Origin: Rhodospirillales bacterium | GTDB taxonomy: Bacteria; Pseudomonadota; Alphaproteobacteria; Rhodospirillales; Rhodospirillaceae | Length of the DNA stretch: 64,000 bases | Assembly (NCBI GenBank): GCA_028278135.1 | Contig: JANQEW010000029.1 | Span: forward strand, 124,001-188,000 | Direction: 5' to 3' | Shown here: positions 10,167 through 19,448 of the stretch, in pieces | Layout of the letters: the number at the start of each line of letters is the position of its first letter | Numbering within the stretch: the stretch's first letter is position 1 | Notes under the pieces: model-generated | The model's input: only the letters and a program-made list of their open reading frames with translations | Told to the model about the DNA's origin: nothing | Database searches by the model: none | Program-made: the position numbers and the translations under genes

Positions 10167-10886
10167 TCAGATCATCTCTAACCATAGACCATTCACATAG
10201 TTCCGTCTTAAGCGTTTCACTAGCCCTATGAGCCAAGAACCAGTGTGCTGCTGATCCTGTTGCGGGTGAAATATCTCCCCCCCCAATACAGAAAATACAG
10301 AGGGAAATGTGACCGCTGCTCTGAGAGCTTTGAGACGGGAAATCATCACGGGCGAGTCCCAGGCAGCTTCTCCTTCCAGACGGGCGACAACTTGCCCTGT
10401 CGCTTGTAAAATATAAGTCGAAGGCAACCCTTGCATTCCAAGAGCTTGAGCAAGACGGCCGCGCGGATCGTGATAGAGCCCGAGTCCCGTGAGTCCCTCA
10501 CGAATCAGGAAAGCTCGCGCTTGCTCGAGAGTCGCATCTTCTGAAACAGCCAGCACGGTAATGCCTGCCATAGCCTGCCGCAAACGGTTTAATGATGGCA
10601 TCTCCCTGATGCACGGCAGGCACCATGTTGCCCATAAATTAACAATTGTTAACTGTCCATTTGTTCTATCTGCAAGCTTTACATGATGACCGTCTTGCGT
10701 TAGGATAGTCACATCGGGAACGGGTTGTGGCGGATCCAGTGGAATCAGAACGCCAGTTGGTTGATGGTGGACGCGATTGGCAACAAGTTCTTGCGTGCCC
10801 GTGCGCCATAATGCGATACTGAAAGAAACGATCGTGATGATGGTTATCACGGCCATCCCGAGAAAAAGCGCGATCCGCTTGTTCAT
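10167..10886 (-). CDS. TlpA/ResA-like membrane-anchored thioredoxin
   Basis: Periplasmic thiol-disulfide protein anchored by one N-terminal membrane segment (residues about 5-28). The active site is NLWATWCLPCIREMPSL near residue 90, and the cis-proline region GMQGLPSTYIL follows, so the fold is complete by residue about 185. A C-terminal tail of about 50 residues follows, running through a G8 tract (10277-10284 on the plus strand) and lacking resemblance to the family. It is divergent from argH, an arrangement common in alphaproteobacteria. Likely roles are cytochrome c or cytochrome oxidase thiol reduction; the exact client is not shown by the sequence. Confidence 0.85.
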   Translation of the reverse strand: MNKRIALFLGMAVITIITIVSFSIALWRTGTQELVANRVHHQPTGVLIPLDPPQPVPDVTILTQDGHHVKLADRTNGQLTIVNLWATWCLPCIREMPSLNRLRQAMAGITVLAVSEDATLEQARAFLIREGLTGLGLYHDPRGRLAQALGMQGLPSTYILQATGQVVARLEGEAAWDSPVMISRLKALRAAVTFPSVFSVLGGEIFHPQQDQQHTGSWLIGLVKRLRRNYVNGLWLEMI

Positions 10887-10917
10887 CTGATTGCTCGCAT
10901 TTCCTATGGTTTAATTC

Positions 10918-10935
10918 TGTGGCTCTTGTGGCTCT
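10918..10935. repeat. 9-bp exact tandem duplication
   Basis: TGTGGCTCT occurs twice with no gap in the 91-base divergent spacer between the TlpA-like gene and argH, where promoters for both genes must lie. Confidence 0.93.
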
Positions 10936-10977
10936 AATGTTTGTGCGCTGCACGAATTCTCCTGGGGAGATCGTCCT

Positions 10978-12429
10978 ATGACACATGATAAGGCCCCTAA
11001 AAGCCCTAACCCCATCTGGGGAGGGCGTTTCTCTACTACTCCAGCAGAAATCATGGAACGCATTAACACTTCCATCGGTTTTGACAAAAGGCTTTATAGA
11101 CAGGACATACGTGCCTCTCAAATACACTGCAGTATGTTGATCTCCCAGGGTATCATATCGCCTGAGGATGGCACCGCGATTCTGCAAGGACTGGAGCAGA
11201 TCCTACAGGAGATTACAGAGGGCCGCTTCGTTTTTAAAACTGAGTTTGAAGACATCCACATGAACGTGGAGGCAAGATTAGCGGACCTGATTGGCTCAGC
11301 TGCTGGTTATCTCCACACGGCACGCTCTCGTAACGATCAAGTGGCGACTGATTTGCGCCTCTGGATACGTGATGCTATTGACTCTATTCATCAGGCAGCA
11401 ACCCACCTACAGAGGACGCTCCTAGATCAGGCAGAGCGCCATGCTGACACCGTCATGCCTGGTTTCACTCATCTGCAAGCGGCACAGCCCATCACCTTCG
11501 GCCACCATTTAATGGCCTACGTTGAAATGATTGAGCGCGATCTTAGTCGTCTGGCGGATACTCGCCTACGGCTCAATGAGTCCCCTCTGGGGGCTGCGGC
11601 CCTGGCGGGAACGTCTTTTCCTATAGACCGTCACTACACGGCAAGAGAATTAGGATTTCATCAACCGTGTCTCAACTCTATAGACGCTGTCTCTGACAGA
11701 GACTTTGCCATAGAATTTCTCTCGGATGCGGCCCTGTGTGCCGTACATCTGTCTCGATTAGCCGAGGAGCTCGTGCTGTGGGCTTCGACACCATTCCAGT
11801 TTATTTATCTTTCTGATTCTTTTACGTCTGGAAGTTCAATAATGCCGCAAAAACGCAATCCTGACGCTGCTGAACTTATCAGAGCAAAGTCTGGGCGTGT
11901 GATAGGCGCATTACAATCTCTATTAGTCCTTATGAAAGGATTACCACTAGCATATGTGAAAGATCTGCAAGAAGACAAGGTACAGGTGTTTGAAGCAGCC
12001 GACGCCTTGACAGTGTGTTTAACAGCCATGGCAGGCATGATCACTGATATGTCAGTGAATACTGAAGTCATGCGTGCTGCTTGCAATGGCAATCTGACGG
12101 CAACGGATCTAGCAGATTGGCTAGTCATGAAAGCACGAATTCCCTTTCGACAATCACACGCTAAAGTTGGTAATATTGTAAAATTAGCGGATGAACGTTG
12201 TTGTACTCTTAAAGATTTAACTATTGCAGATATGCAAAAGATAGAACCAGCAATAACTAATGATGTATACCGTGTCCTCGATATAGACAACTCTGTGAGA
12301 AGTCGCACGAGTTTCGGCGGCACGGCACCAGCCAATGTCTTGATTGCAGTTGGTGAAGCGCGACGCCGCCTGCTTGCGAAGGATGGTGAGCGCGGCAGGG
12401 CAGAAAGAAGAGATGAGACTGAGACGTGA
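10978..12429 (+). CDS. argH: Argininosuccinate lyase
   Basis: Splits argininosuccinate into arginine and fumarate, the last step of arginine synthesis. The fumarase-superfamily signature [12 protein letters not shown] is present near residue 282, with [16 protein letters not shown] and the catalytic TFGHH-region histidine. The start ATG follows a GGGGAG site. The product of 483 residues is slightly longer than usual (about 460-475) because the C-terminus runs on through a charged tail that overlaps the next gene by 17 bases. argD and argF are at the other end of the window. Confidence 0.96.
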   Translation: MTHDKAPKSPNPIWGGRFSTTPAEIMERINTSIGFDKRLYRQDIRASQIHCSMLISQGIISPEDGTAILQGLEQILQEITEGRFVFKTEFEDIHMNVEARLADLIGSAAGYLHTARSRNDQVATDLRLWIRDAIDSIHQAATHLQRTLLDQAERHADTVMPGFTHLQAAQPITFGHHLMAYVEMIERDLSRLADTRLRLNESPLGAAALAGTSFPIDRHYTARELGFHQPCLNSIDAVSDRDFAIEFLSDAALCAVHLSRLAEELVLWASTPFQFIYLSDSFTSGSSIMPQKRNPDAAELIRAKSGRVIGALQSLLVLMKGLPLAYVKDLQEDKVQVFEAADALTVCLTAMAGMITDMSVNTEVMRAACNGNLTATDLADWLVMKARIPFRQSHAKVGNIVKLADERCCTLKDLTIADMQKIEPAITNDVYRVLDIDNSVRSRTSFGGTAPANVLIAVGEARRRLLAKDGERGRAERRDETET

Positions 12430-12574
12430 AGTGAAGGTCTTCCTCCTTTTGCGGATGATTCTGTTATGGCTTGTGCCTCTCTGCCTTAGCTTATCAGCTT
12501 GTGGAAGAAAGAATTCTCCCGCCCCGCCTATACCGCCTATAGAAAAAGCTTTTTCTAGCGAATATCTCAGATGA
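12413..12574 (+). CDS. lptM: Small LptM-type lipoprotein
   Basis: A 53-residue peptide with a charged N-terminus, one hydrophobic stretch and a lipobox ending LSLSACG, followed by the typical short K- and P-rich tail [11 protein letters not shown]. This is the pattern of the LptM/YifL family, which in Enterobacteria assists maturation of the LptD-LptE lipopolysaccharide translocon. The AGAAAGAAGAG site places the start at 12413; longer starts in the frame would hide the signal peptide. It overlaps the 3' end of argH. In many alphaproteobacteria lysA comes next, but here a bolA gene lies on the opposite strand. Confidence 0.78.
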   Translation: MRLRREVKVFLLLRMILLWLVPLCLSLSACGRKNSPAPPIPPIEKAFSSEYLR

Positions 12575-12648
12575 GCGCTTTAAGAGAGTGTCTGCGTGCG
12601 GAAGAGGCAAAAAACTCTCGTGAAAATTTATTCCGCCCTATAACTCTC

Positions 12649-12963
12649 CTATCCTTTGAGGGCGCGGGACGTGGGAAGAGCTCTTCCAATGTCTCTTTCC
12701 TCGTCCCGTGTGAGAGTTTGCATCGATATGGCATGAATCTGTTCATCCAATTCACTCTTTAACAAATTATAAACCATCCGCTGACGCGCCATCCTCTGCA
12801 TACCGCGGAATCTCTCTGAAACAATAACTAACCGAAAATGGCTTTCACCATGCAGACGCACACCGGCATGACCGCGGTGCCGATCAGATTCGTCTATAAT
12901 ACTAAGAAAAGTTGGCATCAGTGCCGTGGTCAGCTTTCTTTCTATCACATCATGAACACGCAT
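12649..12963 (-). CDS. BolA family protein
   Basis: A 104-residue BolA-fold protein. Recognisable elements are the HxGHAGVRLHGESHFRL segment (the family pattern ending in ESHF), the F-G-M helix start, and the helical end SELDEQIHAISMQTL. BolA proteins pair with monothiol glutaredoxins around a [2Fe-2S] cluster and act in Fe-S trafficking or as regulators. The ATG at 12963 has a GAAGG site nine bases upstream and is preferred to the GTG at 12978. It is divergent from prfB. Confidence 0.87.
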   Translation of the reverse strand: MRVHDVIERKLTTALMPTFLSIIDESDRHRGHAGVRLHGESHFRLVIVSERFRGMQRMARQRMVYNLLKSELDEQIHAISMQTLTRDEERDIGRALPTSRALKG

Positions 12964-13050
12964 TGTGAGTACCTTCACTTCAGATAAGCTCCTAAGAAAC
13001 GCTTAGTAAACTGTGCTTTCTCAATGTCAAGGGACCTAACCGCAATCTGG

Positions 13051-13066
13051 CATGCTCACATGCTCA
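13051..13066. repeat. 8-bp exact tandem duplication
   Basis: CATGCTCA occurs twice with no gap in the spacer between bolA and prfB. Confidence 0.93.
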
Positions 13067-13132
13067 CACCAGCGATCTTTTGTTCTTGCCTTCTGGACAT
13101 CAGATGAAGTTCCATCAAGAATTTCACATTTT

Positions 13133-13148
13133 TACCCAAGTACCCAAG
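13133..13148. repeat. 8-bp exact tandem duplication before prfB
   Basis: TACCCAAG occurs twice with no gap, ending nine bases before the prfB start codon at 13157; the second copy overlaps the likely AAGAGG ribosome binding site (13146-13151). Confidence 0.93.
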
Positions 13149-13156
13149 AGGATCCG

Positions 13157-14288
13157 ATGCGTGCTGAAGTGGACGCTCTCAATGCCACTATAGAGCAGTC
13201 GTTGTCACTGCTCAGGAGGTATCTTTGACTGGGATCAGGCCCTGCTTCGTCTTGCCGAATTGAATACTTACGCAGAAAATCCTTCTCTGTGGAACGACCA
13301 TGCTAAAGCACAGTCTGTTCTGCGGGAACGTACAAAGCTTGAGTCACTCATCACAGGATGCCGCACATTAGAGCGAGAGCAAGCGGATACCATAGCCTTC
13401 CTCGCACTCGCAGAGGAAGAAGGTGACGATGCCATGGTTGAAGAAGCAGAAGAGCAGCTTCGTCTCCTCTGTCAGAAGGTCCATGTTAGGAAGTTAGAAG
13501 CGTTGCTGTCAGGTGAGGCCGACGGCAATGATTGTTTTCTTGAGGTTCATGCCGGTGCTGGCGGAACAGAAGCTCAGGACTGGGCAGAAATGTTACTGCG
13601 CATGTATAGTCGCTGGGCAGACGCAAGAGGTTTGAAGGTCGTCTGGCTGGATGAGAGCGCAGGTGAAGAGGCTGGAATCAAGTCAGCAATCATCCAAGTT
13701 TCAGGTCTGTATGCTTACGGCTGGCTCAAGACAGAAAGTGGTGTGCACCGGCTTGTGCGTGTCTCACCCTTCGACGCTTCTGCCCGTCGGCATACCAGTT
13801 TCTGTTCTGTATGGGTCTATCCTGTGGTAGATGAGACGATTACAGTCGCAATTGCTGAAAAAGACTGCCGGGTTGATACCTACCGGGCCTCAGGCGCTGG
13901 GGGTCAACATGTTAATAAAACAGATAGCGCCGTCCGTATCACTCACCTACCCACAAATATCGTCGTGCAATGTCAGAGCGAGCGTTCACAGCATCAAAAC
14001 AGAGCAAAAGCATGGGCGATGCTGAAGGCACGTATTTACGAACGTGAGTTGCAAAAAAGAGAAGAAGCAGCGACTGCTCTGGCGGAGATTAAAACAGACA
14101 TAGGCTGGGGACGCCAAATACGGTCCTATGTCTTACAGCCTTACCAGATGGTAAAAGACTTGCGCACCTGTGTGGAGACCTCAGACACACAGGGTGTGCT
14201 TGATGGTAATATTGATCGTTTTATCTCGGCTGCCCTGGCAGCACGCGTTGACGGCAGGGCCATTGAAGCTGATGAAGATATGACGTGA
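13157..14288 (+). CDS. prfB: Peptide chain release factor 2, with programmed +1 frameshift
   Basis: Release factor that reads UAA and UGA stop codons. Translation starts at ATG 13157 and reaches an in-frame TGA after 23 codons (13226-13228). A +1 shift at CTT then continues in the frame of the long downstream ORF, so the coding sequence is 13157-13225 joined to 13227-14288, 376 residues. The N-terminal stretch ending [18 protein letters not shown] is typical of RF2. The stop-codon-reading SPF tripeptide is in [14 protein letters not shown] and the catalytic GGQ in [10 protein letters not shown]. Annotating only the downstream ORF would lose the N-terminus. Confidence 0.95.
13214..13229 (+). 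promoter_or_regulatory. prfB autoregulatory frameshift site
   Basis: AGGAGG (13214-13219) acts as an internal Shine-Dalgarno sequence three bases before the slippery CTTTGAC. The ribosome pauses at the in-frame TGA when RF2 is scarce and slips +1 from CTT to TTT, reading GAC next. This is the classic feedback control of RF2 level. Confidence 0.95.
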
Positions 14289-14311
14289 GGCATAGCGTGG
14301 AATGATAGTCA

Positions 14312-15157
14312 ATGCAGCGTAGTACGCTTAGAAGTTTATTAGTCAATTGGCTCTTCTGGCCAGTCATTACCAGTATCAGTGGTTACACAGCGTTGGTGGG
14401 GGTTATGCATGCTATGCAGCGTTCCTTCATGTACCACCCGTATCCACTCATGACATCACCAGCAGCGCTGGGCATGACAGAGATGCGGGAGGTGCGTTTG
14501 TTATCTCGCGACAGTATGGCATTGATAAGCTGGTATGCACCACCAAAACGTGATAAACCTACTGTTCTTTACTGCCACGGTAATGCTGGTAATATTGCAA
14601 CACGGGCTTTTAAAGCAAGACCATTTTTGCAAAATGGTTATGGTGTCCTGATGGTTGGCTATCGCGGTTATGGTTCTAATCCCGGATCACCGAGTGAGTC
14701 CGGTCTATCTGCTGATGCGGAGACTGCCTTTCAGTACCTGCGAGCTCAGGGTATTCCAAGCCATCACATAGTAATCTATGGAGAATCTCTCGGCTCTGGC
14801 GTGGCAGTGAGCCTCGCAGCGACATCGCAGCCTGGAGCCTTGATTCTAGAAGCAGCCTTTACATCTGCCGTTGATGTCGCTAAGGCAACTTACTGGTATT
14901 TGCCAGTCGAGCAATTGATGAAAGACCGTTTTGACTCTATAAACCGCATTGCACAGGTTCATGCTCCCGTCCTGATGTTCCATGGTGAGCGAGATGGTGT
15001 GGTGCCAATTGCACTCGGCAAATGTCTCTTTGCCGCGGCAGTGGCCCCCAAAGAATTCGTCACCATACCTGGCGGCATGCATGCGAATCTACACGAGCAC
15101 GGTGCTGCTCAGCATGCTATAGACTTTATCGAGCGGCATGTCATCATGAAAGGATAA
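14312..15157 (+). CDS. Alpha/beta hydrolase, ABHD13/BEM46-like
   Basis: A 281-residue serine hydrolase with an N-terminal hydrophobic anchor (residues about 12-35). The nucleophile elbow is IYGESLGSGVA, the oxyanion-hole region LYCHGNAGN, and candidate acid and base are Asp in FHGERDGVVP and His in PGGMHANL. This is the pattern of the membrane-anchored ABHD13/ABHD17-BEM46 group. It follows prfB by 23 bases in the same direction and is probably co-transcribed. The substrate is unknown; a lipid or acyl-protein esterase role is only a guess. Confidence 0.83.
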   Translation: MQRSTLRSLLVNWLFWPVITSISGYTALVGVMHAMQRSFMYHPYPLMTSPAALGMTEMREVRLLSRDSMALISWYAPPKRDKPTVLYCHGNAGNIATRAFKARPFLQNGYGVLMVGYRGYGSNPGSPSESGLSADAETAFQYLRAQGIPSHHIVIYGESLGSGVAVSLAATSQPGALILEAAFTSAVDVAKATYWYLPVEQLMKDRFDSINRIAQVHAPVLMFHGERDGVVPIALGKCLFAAAVAPKEFVTIPGGMHANLHEHGAAQHAIDFIERHVIMKG

Positions 15158-15165
15158 TAGGGAAA

Positions 15166-16047
15166 TTATGGCCAGGGTAGCTGTTTGTCAGCAAGTACGG
15201 CCAGAAACACGCCTAGCAAATATTGCATAGAACCGATAAAAAGCGCACGAGCTGTGGCCTGAGTCGGGGTCCGAACGAGCTGGATATTAAGCCATATGAA
15301 CCATAGACATGCTATGAAGGTAAAGACCCCATACCAGTGCCCTAATTCTCCTACGACCCACGGTAACAGTGATGCGCTGACCAAAAGTAAGCTATTGATG
15401 AAAATGTAATGGACAGTCTTTTTTTGCCCGACCAGACAGGGCAGCATAGGCACATTGGCTCTCTGGTAATCTTCTTTGAGGAGAATGGCGAGTGCCCAAA
15501 AATGGGATGGTGTCCATAGAAATAAAATAAGCGCTAAAAGCCATGGTAAAAGCCAGATGGTCGAATCGACTGCCGCAGCACCTGCGAGCACAGCGAAACT
15601 CCCAGCCGCCCCGCCAATCACAACATTGAGCCAAGTACGTCTCTTGAGCCACACCGTGTAGACAACACCGTAAAAAAAGACACCTAGCAGCAAATGCATA
15701 GCAACTACCCAATTCAGGGTGAGAGCGGCTAAACTAAGACCTGAACAAAGGAAAACAGCGGCTATCCACAGGACGCGCTGTGGTCTCTTCACAACACCGG
15801 CTGCTAGTGGACGATGAGCTGTACGGTTCATCAGGCGGTCTATGTCTCTGTCATAGAAGTGGTTAAAAACAGATGCACTCGCCGAGCCCAGCAGCATGAC
15901 TAATGTGAGTATAGCAAGCTGTTGTCCGTTGATTTGGTGAGCAACAGACAGATAGCCGACAACAGCTGTTAAGGCGATTGTGATTCCAATCCGCAACTTT
16001 AAAAGTTGTAGAAAGATTCTGACTGTCAAGACCGTTTCTCCTGTCAT
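15166..16047 (-). CDS. ctaB: Heme O synthase (protoheme IX farnesyltransferase)
   Basis: Membrane prenyltransferase that adds a farnesyl group to heme B, making heme O for terminal oxidases. The two Asp-rich signatures are visible, the first as NHFYDRDIDRLMNRT followed by AHRPLAAG. About eight to nine hydrophobic helices are predicted by eye and the length of 293 is typical. The usual neighbours, cytochrome c oxidase subunits, are not in this window. It is convergent with the hydrolase gene, eight bases away. Confidence 0.93.
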   Translation of the reverse strand: MTGETVLTVRIFLQLLKLRIGITIALTAVVGYLSVAHQINGQQLAILTLVMLLGSASASVFNHFYDRDIDRLMNRTAHRPLAAGVVKRPQRVLWIAAVFLCSGLSLAALTLNWVVAMHLLLGVFFYGVVYTVWLKRRTWLNVVIGGAAGSFAVLAGAAAVDSTIWLLPWLLALILFLWTPSHFWALAILLKEDYQRANVPMLPCLVGQKKTVHYIFINSLLLVSASLLPWVVGELGHWYGVFTFIACLWFIWLNIQLVRTPTQATARALFIGSMQYLLGVFLAVLADKQLPWP

Positions 16048-16281
16048 GATACCCGCCGTGTCACAAGGTTCTGTCTGGTCGAGGCGTTAATGTTTTTGCT
16101 CTCACCTGATGCGTTTCCCTTGTTCTCGGCATCTGCATATAACGTATCACTCTGAATCTAAGAGCAAGTGCGCATCTTCCTGTTGAGAATCTGCGTGCAA
16201 TGAGCGTAATCTCTCGTGAGCCTCTATGAAACTTTCGTTAATAGGGGGCATTCGCACACGGACCACGGACACGGGGTGACT

Positions 16282-17430
16282 ATGCAAGAGTTCAATGATA
16301 TCCGTCGTTCGGTCAAGGCCCTGTGTGCCAATTTTCCTGGTGAGTATTGGCGCGCCCTCGATGCAGAGCGCCGTTATCCCACAGAATTCATTGCGGCACT
16401 GACGCAAGCAGGCTTTCTCGCCGCCATGATTCCAGAGGAATATGGCGGTAGCGGCCTGCCTCTTCTTGCCGCGTGCGTTATTCTTGAAGAGATTCAATCT
16501 GAAGGGTGTAATGCTTCTGCGTGTCACGCTCAAATGTATACTATGGGAACGATTTTATTACATGGATCAAATGATCAAAAAAGAAAATTTCTTCCTGACG
16601 TAGCACAAGGTAAGCTACGTTTACAATCTTTTGGCATAACAGAACCTTCGAGCGGAACTGATACAACGGCAATACAGACATCTGCACGTCGCGAAGGGAG
16701 TTTTTACATCATTAATGGCCAAAAGGTCTTCACATCACGGGTTGAACACTCCGATTTGATGTTACTGCTCGCTCGGACGACTCCACGAGACAAGGTGCAT
16801 CGTAAGAGTGAAGGATTATCAGTTTTCCTCATTGATCTGCGTGAAGCGGTGGGACGTGGCGTATCATTACAACCTATACGAACAATGATGAACCACTCAA
16901 CATGTGAGGTGTTCATAGACCAGCTCCATGTTCCAGCCAATAATCTCATTGGTGATGTTGATAGAGGGTTTCGTTGTATCCTTGATTCGATGAATGCCGA
17001 GCGTATCCTGATAGCGTCTGAGTGCGTCGGTGATGCCCGCTGGTTTATCCGCAAAGCCGCTGATTATGCTCGTGAGAGAAACGTCTTTGGCCGTCCCATT
17101 GGCAGTAATCAAGGCGTGCAATTTCCAATTGCGCGGGCCTATGCTGCAACAGAAGCGGCTGCTCTTATGGTACAGAAGGCGGCCACTCTCTTTGATGCGC
17201 GTCAGCCATGCGGGACAGAAGCTAACATAGCCAAACTACTTGCCGCAGAGGCATCATGGCAAGCGGCGGATATGTGTCTGCAGACACATGGTGGCTATGG
17301 CTTTGCCGAACAGTTTGATGTAGAAAGAAAATTTAGAGAGACTCGTCTCTATCAGGTTGCTCCTATTTCCACCAACATGATACTCGCCTATTTGGGGACA
17401 CATGTCCTGCATCTTCCGCGATCGTATTGA
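16282..17430 (+). CDS. Acyl-CoA dehydrogenase
   Basis: FAD enzyme of 382 residues that introduces the alpha-beta double bond in an acyl-CoA. Visible family signatures are FGITEPSSGTD (FAD/substrate binding), and near the C-terminus LQTHGGYGFAEQFDVERKFRE, where the glutamate after GFA is in the position of the catalytic base. A GTG at 16216 would add 22 His-rich residues; ATG 16282, five bases after GGGGTG, matches the family length. The chain-length specificity and the electron acceptor cannot be told. No CoA transferase or enoyl-CoA hydratase is adjacent. Confidence 0.9.
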   Translation: MQEFNDIRRSVKALCANFPGEYWRALDAERRYPTEFIAALTQAGFLAAMIPEEYGGSGLPLLAACVILEEIQSEGCNASACHAQMYTMGTILLHGSNDQKRKFLPDVAQGKLRLQSFGITEPSSGTDTTAIQTSARREGSFYIINGQKVFTSRVEHSDLMLLLARTTPRDKVHRKSEGLSVFLIDLREAVGRGVSLQPIRTMMNHSTCEVFIDQLHVPANNLIGDVDRGFRCILDSMNAERILIASECVGDARWFIRKAADYARERNVFGRPIGSNQGVQFPIARAYAATEAAALMVQKAATLFDARQPCGTEANIAKLLAAEASWQAADMCLQTHGGYGFAEQFDVERKFRETRLYQVAPISTNMILAYLGTHVLHLPRSY

Positions 17431-17614
17431 GGCGGAGAGCCGCTGAGATTGTGCGAACGCCGAGAGTTCTTAGTGAAGTGAGATGAAACAGCAATCAGAA
17501 TGTACAGACTTTTCTAGGGAATCCTGTGGACGACGGACGAAACATAAGCCCGTTCTAAAGGGCAGCAGGCCGGAACATCCCCCGCCCCGTCGAAATTTCT
17601 TCTGTCTGCAGAGG

Positions 17615-18535
17615 TTATTGAGTACTGGGGAGGAGTCGTACATTGAGGAAGATCAGTATAGGAATACCGATATGGATAGAGGAATAAGTGCCGACGACAA
17701 GTCCCCATAACATGGCCACGGCAAAGCTCTGTAGCACAGCACCACCAAAAACAAGAATAGCTACCACTACTAAAGCTGTGGTAACGCTTGTGAGAAGAGT
17801 GCGTGATAATGTTTCATTGATGCTCATATTTAACAACACATTGAGGGGAACTTTTCTATACTTGTAGAGGTTTTCACGCACGCGGTCATAGACGACGACT
17901 GAGTCATTGATCGAATAGCCGGCAATCGTTAGGATTGCCGCCACAGACGTAAGATTGAACTCCATCTGTGTCACAGAGAAAAGCCCGACGGTGGCCGCGA
18001 CATCATGCAAAAGAGCGAGCATGCTGCCCAATCCAAATTGCCACTCAAAACGGAACCAGATGTAGCCGGTAATAGTTAAAATGGCAAGCACAGTTGCCCA
18101 CACACCGCTCGCAATTAACTCACGGCCGACTTTAGGTCCAACAAGTTCCGTACGACGAAATTCTATCCTCGTCTCAAGGGCTTGACGAATTTGAGAAAGA
18201 GCAGTGTGCTGAATGGCTGCATCGCCAGTCTCAGCTTCGCGTTGCTGCAAGCGAATGATAATTGTGTGATCTGTGCCAACCACGCTCTGCAATGCAACAT
18301 TACCAATATCCAGAGCATTGAGTCTCGCCCTTACCTCGCTTAATTCAACTGCTTCTTCAGTCCGTGCTTCAATTAAAAGGCCACCGGAAAAATCAACACC
18401 AAGATTCAATCCGAAAAATATAATAGAAAGAATAGATATTATAAATAAAAATGTAGAACATATAAATGATATTTTATACCATTTCAAAAAATTAATATTA
18501 ATATTATATGGTATTATACTATAACCTTTATACAT
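17615..18535 (-). CDS. secF: Protein translocase subunit SecF
   Basis: Inner-membrane accessory subunit of the Sec translocon, which with SecD uses proton motive force to pull proteins across. Typical motifs are LGVDFSGGLLIEAR in the first periplasmic region and TIAGYSINDSVVVYDRVREN in the fourth helix region. The length of 306 is normal. The first 45 codons lie in an AT-rich island and are rich in I, N, F and K. secD, normally directly upstream and often overlapping, is absent: 300 bases of spacer precede secF. Confidence 0.94.
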   Translation of the reverse strand: MYKGYSIIPYNININFLKWYKISFICSTFLFIISILSIIFFGLNLGVDFSGGLLIEARTEEAVELSEVRARLNALDIGNVALQSVVGTDHTIIIRLQQREAETGDAAIQHTALSQIRQALETRIEFRRTELVGPKVGRELIASGVWATVLAILTITGYIWFRFEWQFGLGSMLALLHDVAATVGLFSVTQMEFNLTSVAAILTIAGYSINDSVVVYDRVRENLYKYRKVPLNVLLNMSINETLSRTLLTSVTTALVVVAILVFGGAVLQSFAVAMLWGLVVGTYSSIHIGIPILIFLNVRLLPSTQ

Positions 18536-18836
18536 TATCTAAAATCCTTGCACTGCAATATGATTAGCATATTGTCAATACCTAAACACTACTTATTTTT
18601 CCCATTTTACTTCATGACAACCGTCGAGAGGCGATAGCCATAGAGCAGTTCTGATCAAATTGCGTCCTCTCTCTTGGATTCCCTCCCGGAAACGGAGACG
18701 CTGTTTCACTCGCTGCGCTGCAGACCCACGAACATCCTATTCTGATGTCACACAAAAGGATGTGCTAGCGGTGGTCATTTGTCACAATCTTAAGAGTCAC
18801 AATAGAGTCACAATATCGAAATTAGGAGCAATTGAG
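18536..18836. other. Divergent spacer between secF and fdxA
   Basis: No gene is supported. An open frame from 18660 runs into fdxA but its first 59 residues resemble nothing I know and fdxA has its own start. The stretch holds a GTCACAAT-based repeat just before fdxA. Confidence 0.65.
18794..18815. repeat. 11-bp exact tandem duplication before fdxA
   Basis: GAGTCACAATA occurs twice with no gap, and GTCACAAT occurs once more at 18781-18788. The pair ends seven bases before the AGGAG ribosome binding site of fdxA. Confidence 0.95.
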
Positions 18837-19178
18837 ATGACATACGTCGTTACTGAAAATTGCGTAAAATGTAAGTTCACAGATTGCGTAGAAGTTTGTC
18901 CTGTAGACTGTTTTTATGAGGGAGAAAATTTTGTTGTCATTAATCCTGAAGAATGTATCGACTGTGGTGTCTGTGAACCTGAATGCCCAGCAGAGGCTAT
19001 TTTCCCTGACTCTGAGGCACTGGCTAAAGAATGGCTTAGCATTAATCGCGAGTACTCGCAGAAGTGGCCGAATATCACCAGAAAGTGTGATCCCTTGCCA
19101 GACGCTGAAATGTGGAATGGCAAACCCGGTAAGGCGAGTCTTCTCATTTCTAAGCCTGGGACTGGAACAAGCAAGTAA
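18837..19178 (+). CDS. fdxA: Seven-iron ferredoxin FdxA
   Basis: A 113-residue ferredoxin with one [3Fe-4S] and one [4Fe-4S] cluster. The cysteine pattern is visible in [20 protein letters not shown] and [17 protein letters not shown], followed by the helical C-terminal half typical of the Azotobacter-type protein. The start ATG 18837 has AGGAG nine bases upstream. It is followed by a hairpin and then carD, the conserved alphaproteobacterial order. It is a cytoplasmic electron carrier; its partner is unknown. Confidence 0.96.
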   Translation: MTYVVTENCVKCKFTDCVEVCPVDCFYEGENFVVINPEECIDCGVCEPECPAEAIFPDSEALAKEWLSINREYSQKWPNITRKCDPLPDAEMWNGKPGKASLLISKPGTGTSK

Positions 19179-19238
19179 CTAAGAAATACTAGATACTTTC
19201 CCAGTTTTTCTAGCGTCACCGTTGTGATATAAGGGGCC

Positions 19239-19261
19239 GGTCCGCCGTCAAGCGGCGGACC
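19239..19261 (+). terminator. Hairpin after fdxA
   Basis: Nine perfect base pairs, GGTCCGCCG with CGGCGGACC, around the loop TCAAG, 60 bases after the fdxA stop. The following bases TTGAATAATCTTT are only weakly T-rich, so it may be an inefficient terminator or an mRNA-stabilising hairpin. Confidence 0.65.
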
Positions 19262-19448
19262 TTGAATAATCTTTGCGCGAGGAATCAACCTATCCTGTGT
19301 CAGAAAGTTGGCATTGTTTTATGGTGTATTCGCGTCGCAGACTTGCCATGAGTATGTGCTGGTCTAGCTGTGGCCGTCCGCGGGATGACTCCCATGGTAA
19401 GGGGGTGAGAGCTACAATCAGAGCGATCTCTGGCCACGAGAAGGAATC

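Noticed and set aside
16147-16533. A 128-codon minus-strand frame opposite the acyl-CoA dehydrogenase start
   Set aside because: It is antisense to a well-supported gene for most of its length and has no recognisable domain.
18660-18836. Upstream extension of fdxA from 18660
   Set aside because: FdxA starts at [12 protein letters not shown] with AGGAG nine bases before it; the added residues resemble nothing and include the duplicated GAGTCACAATA.
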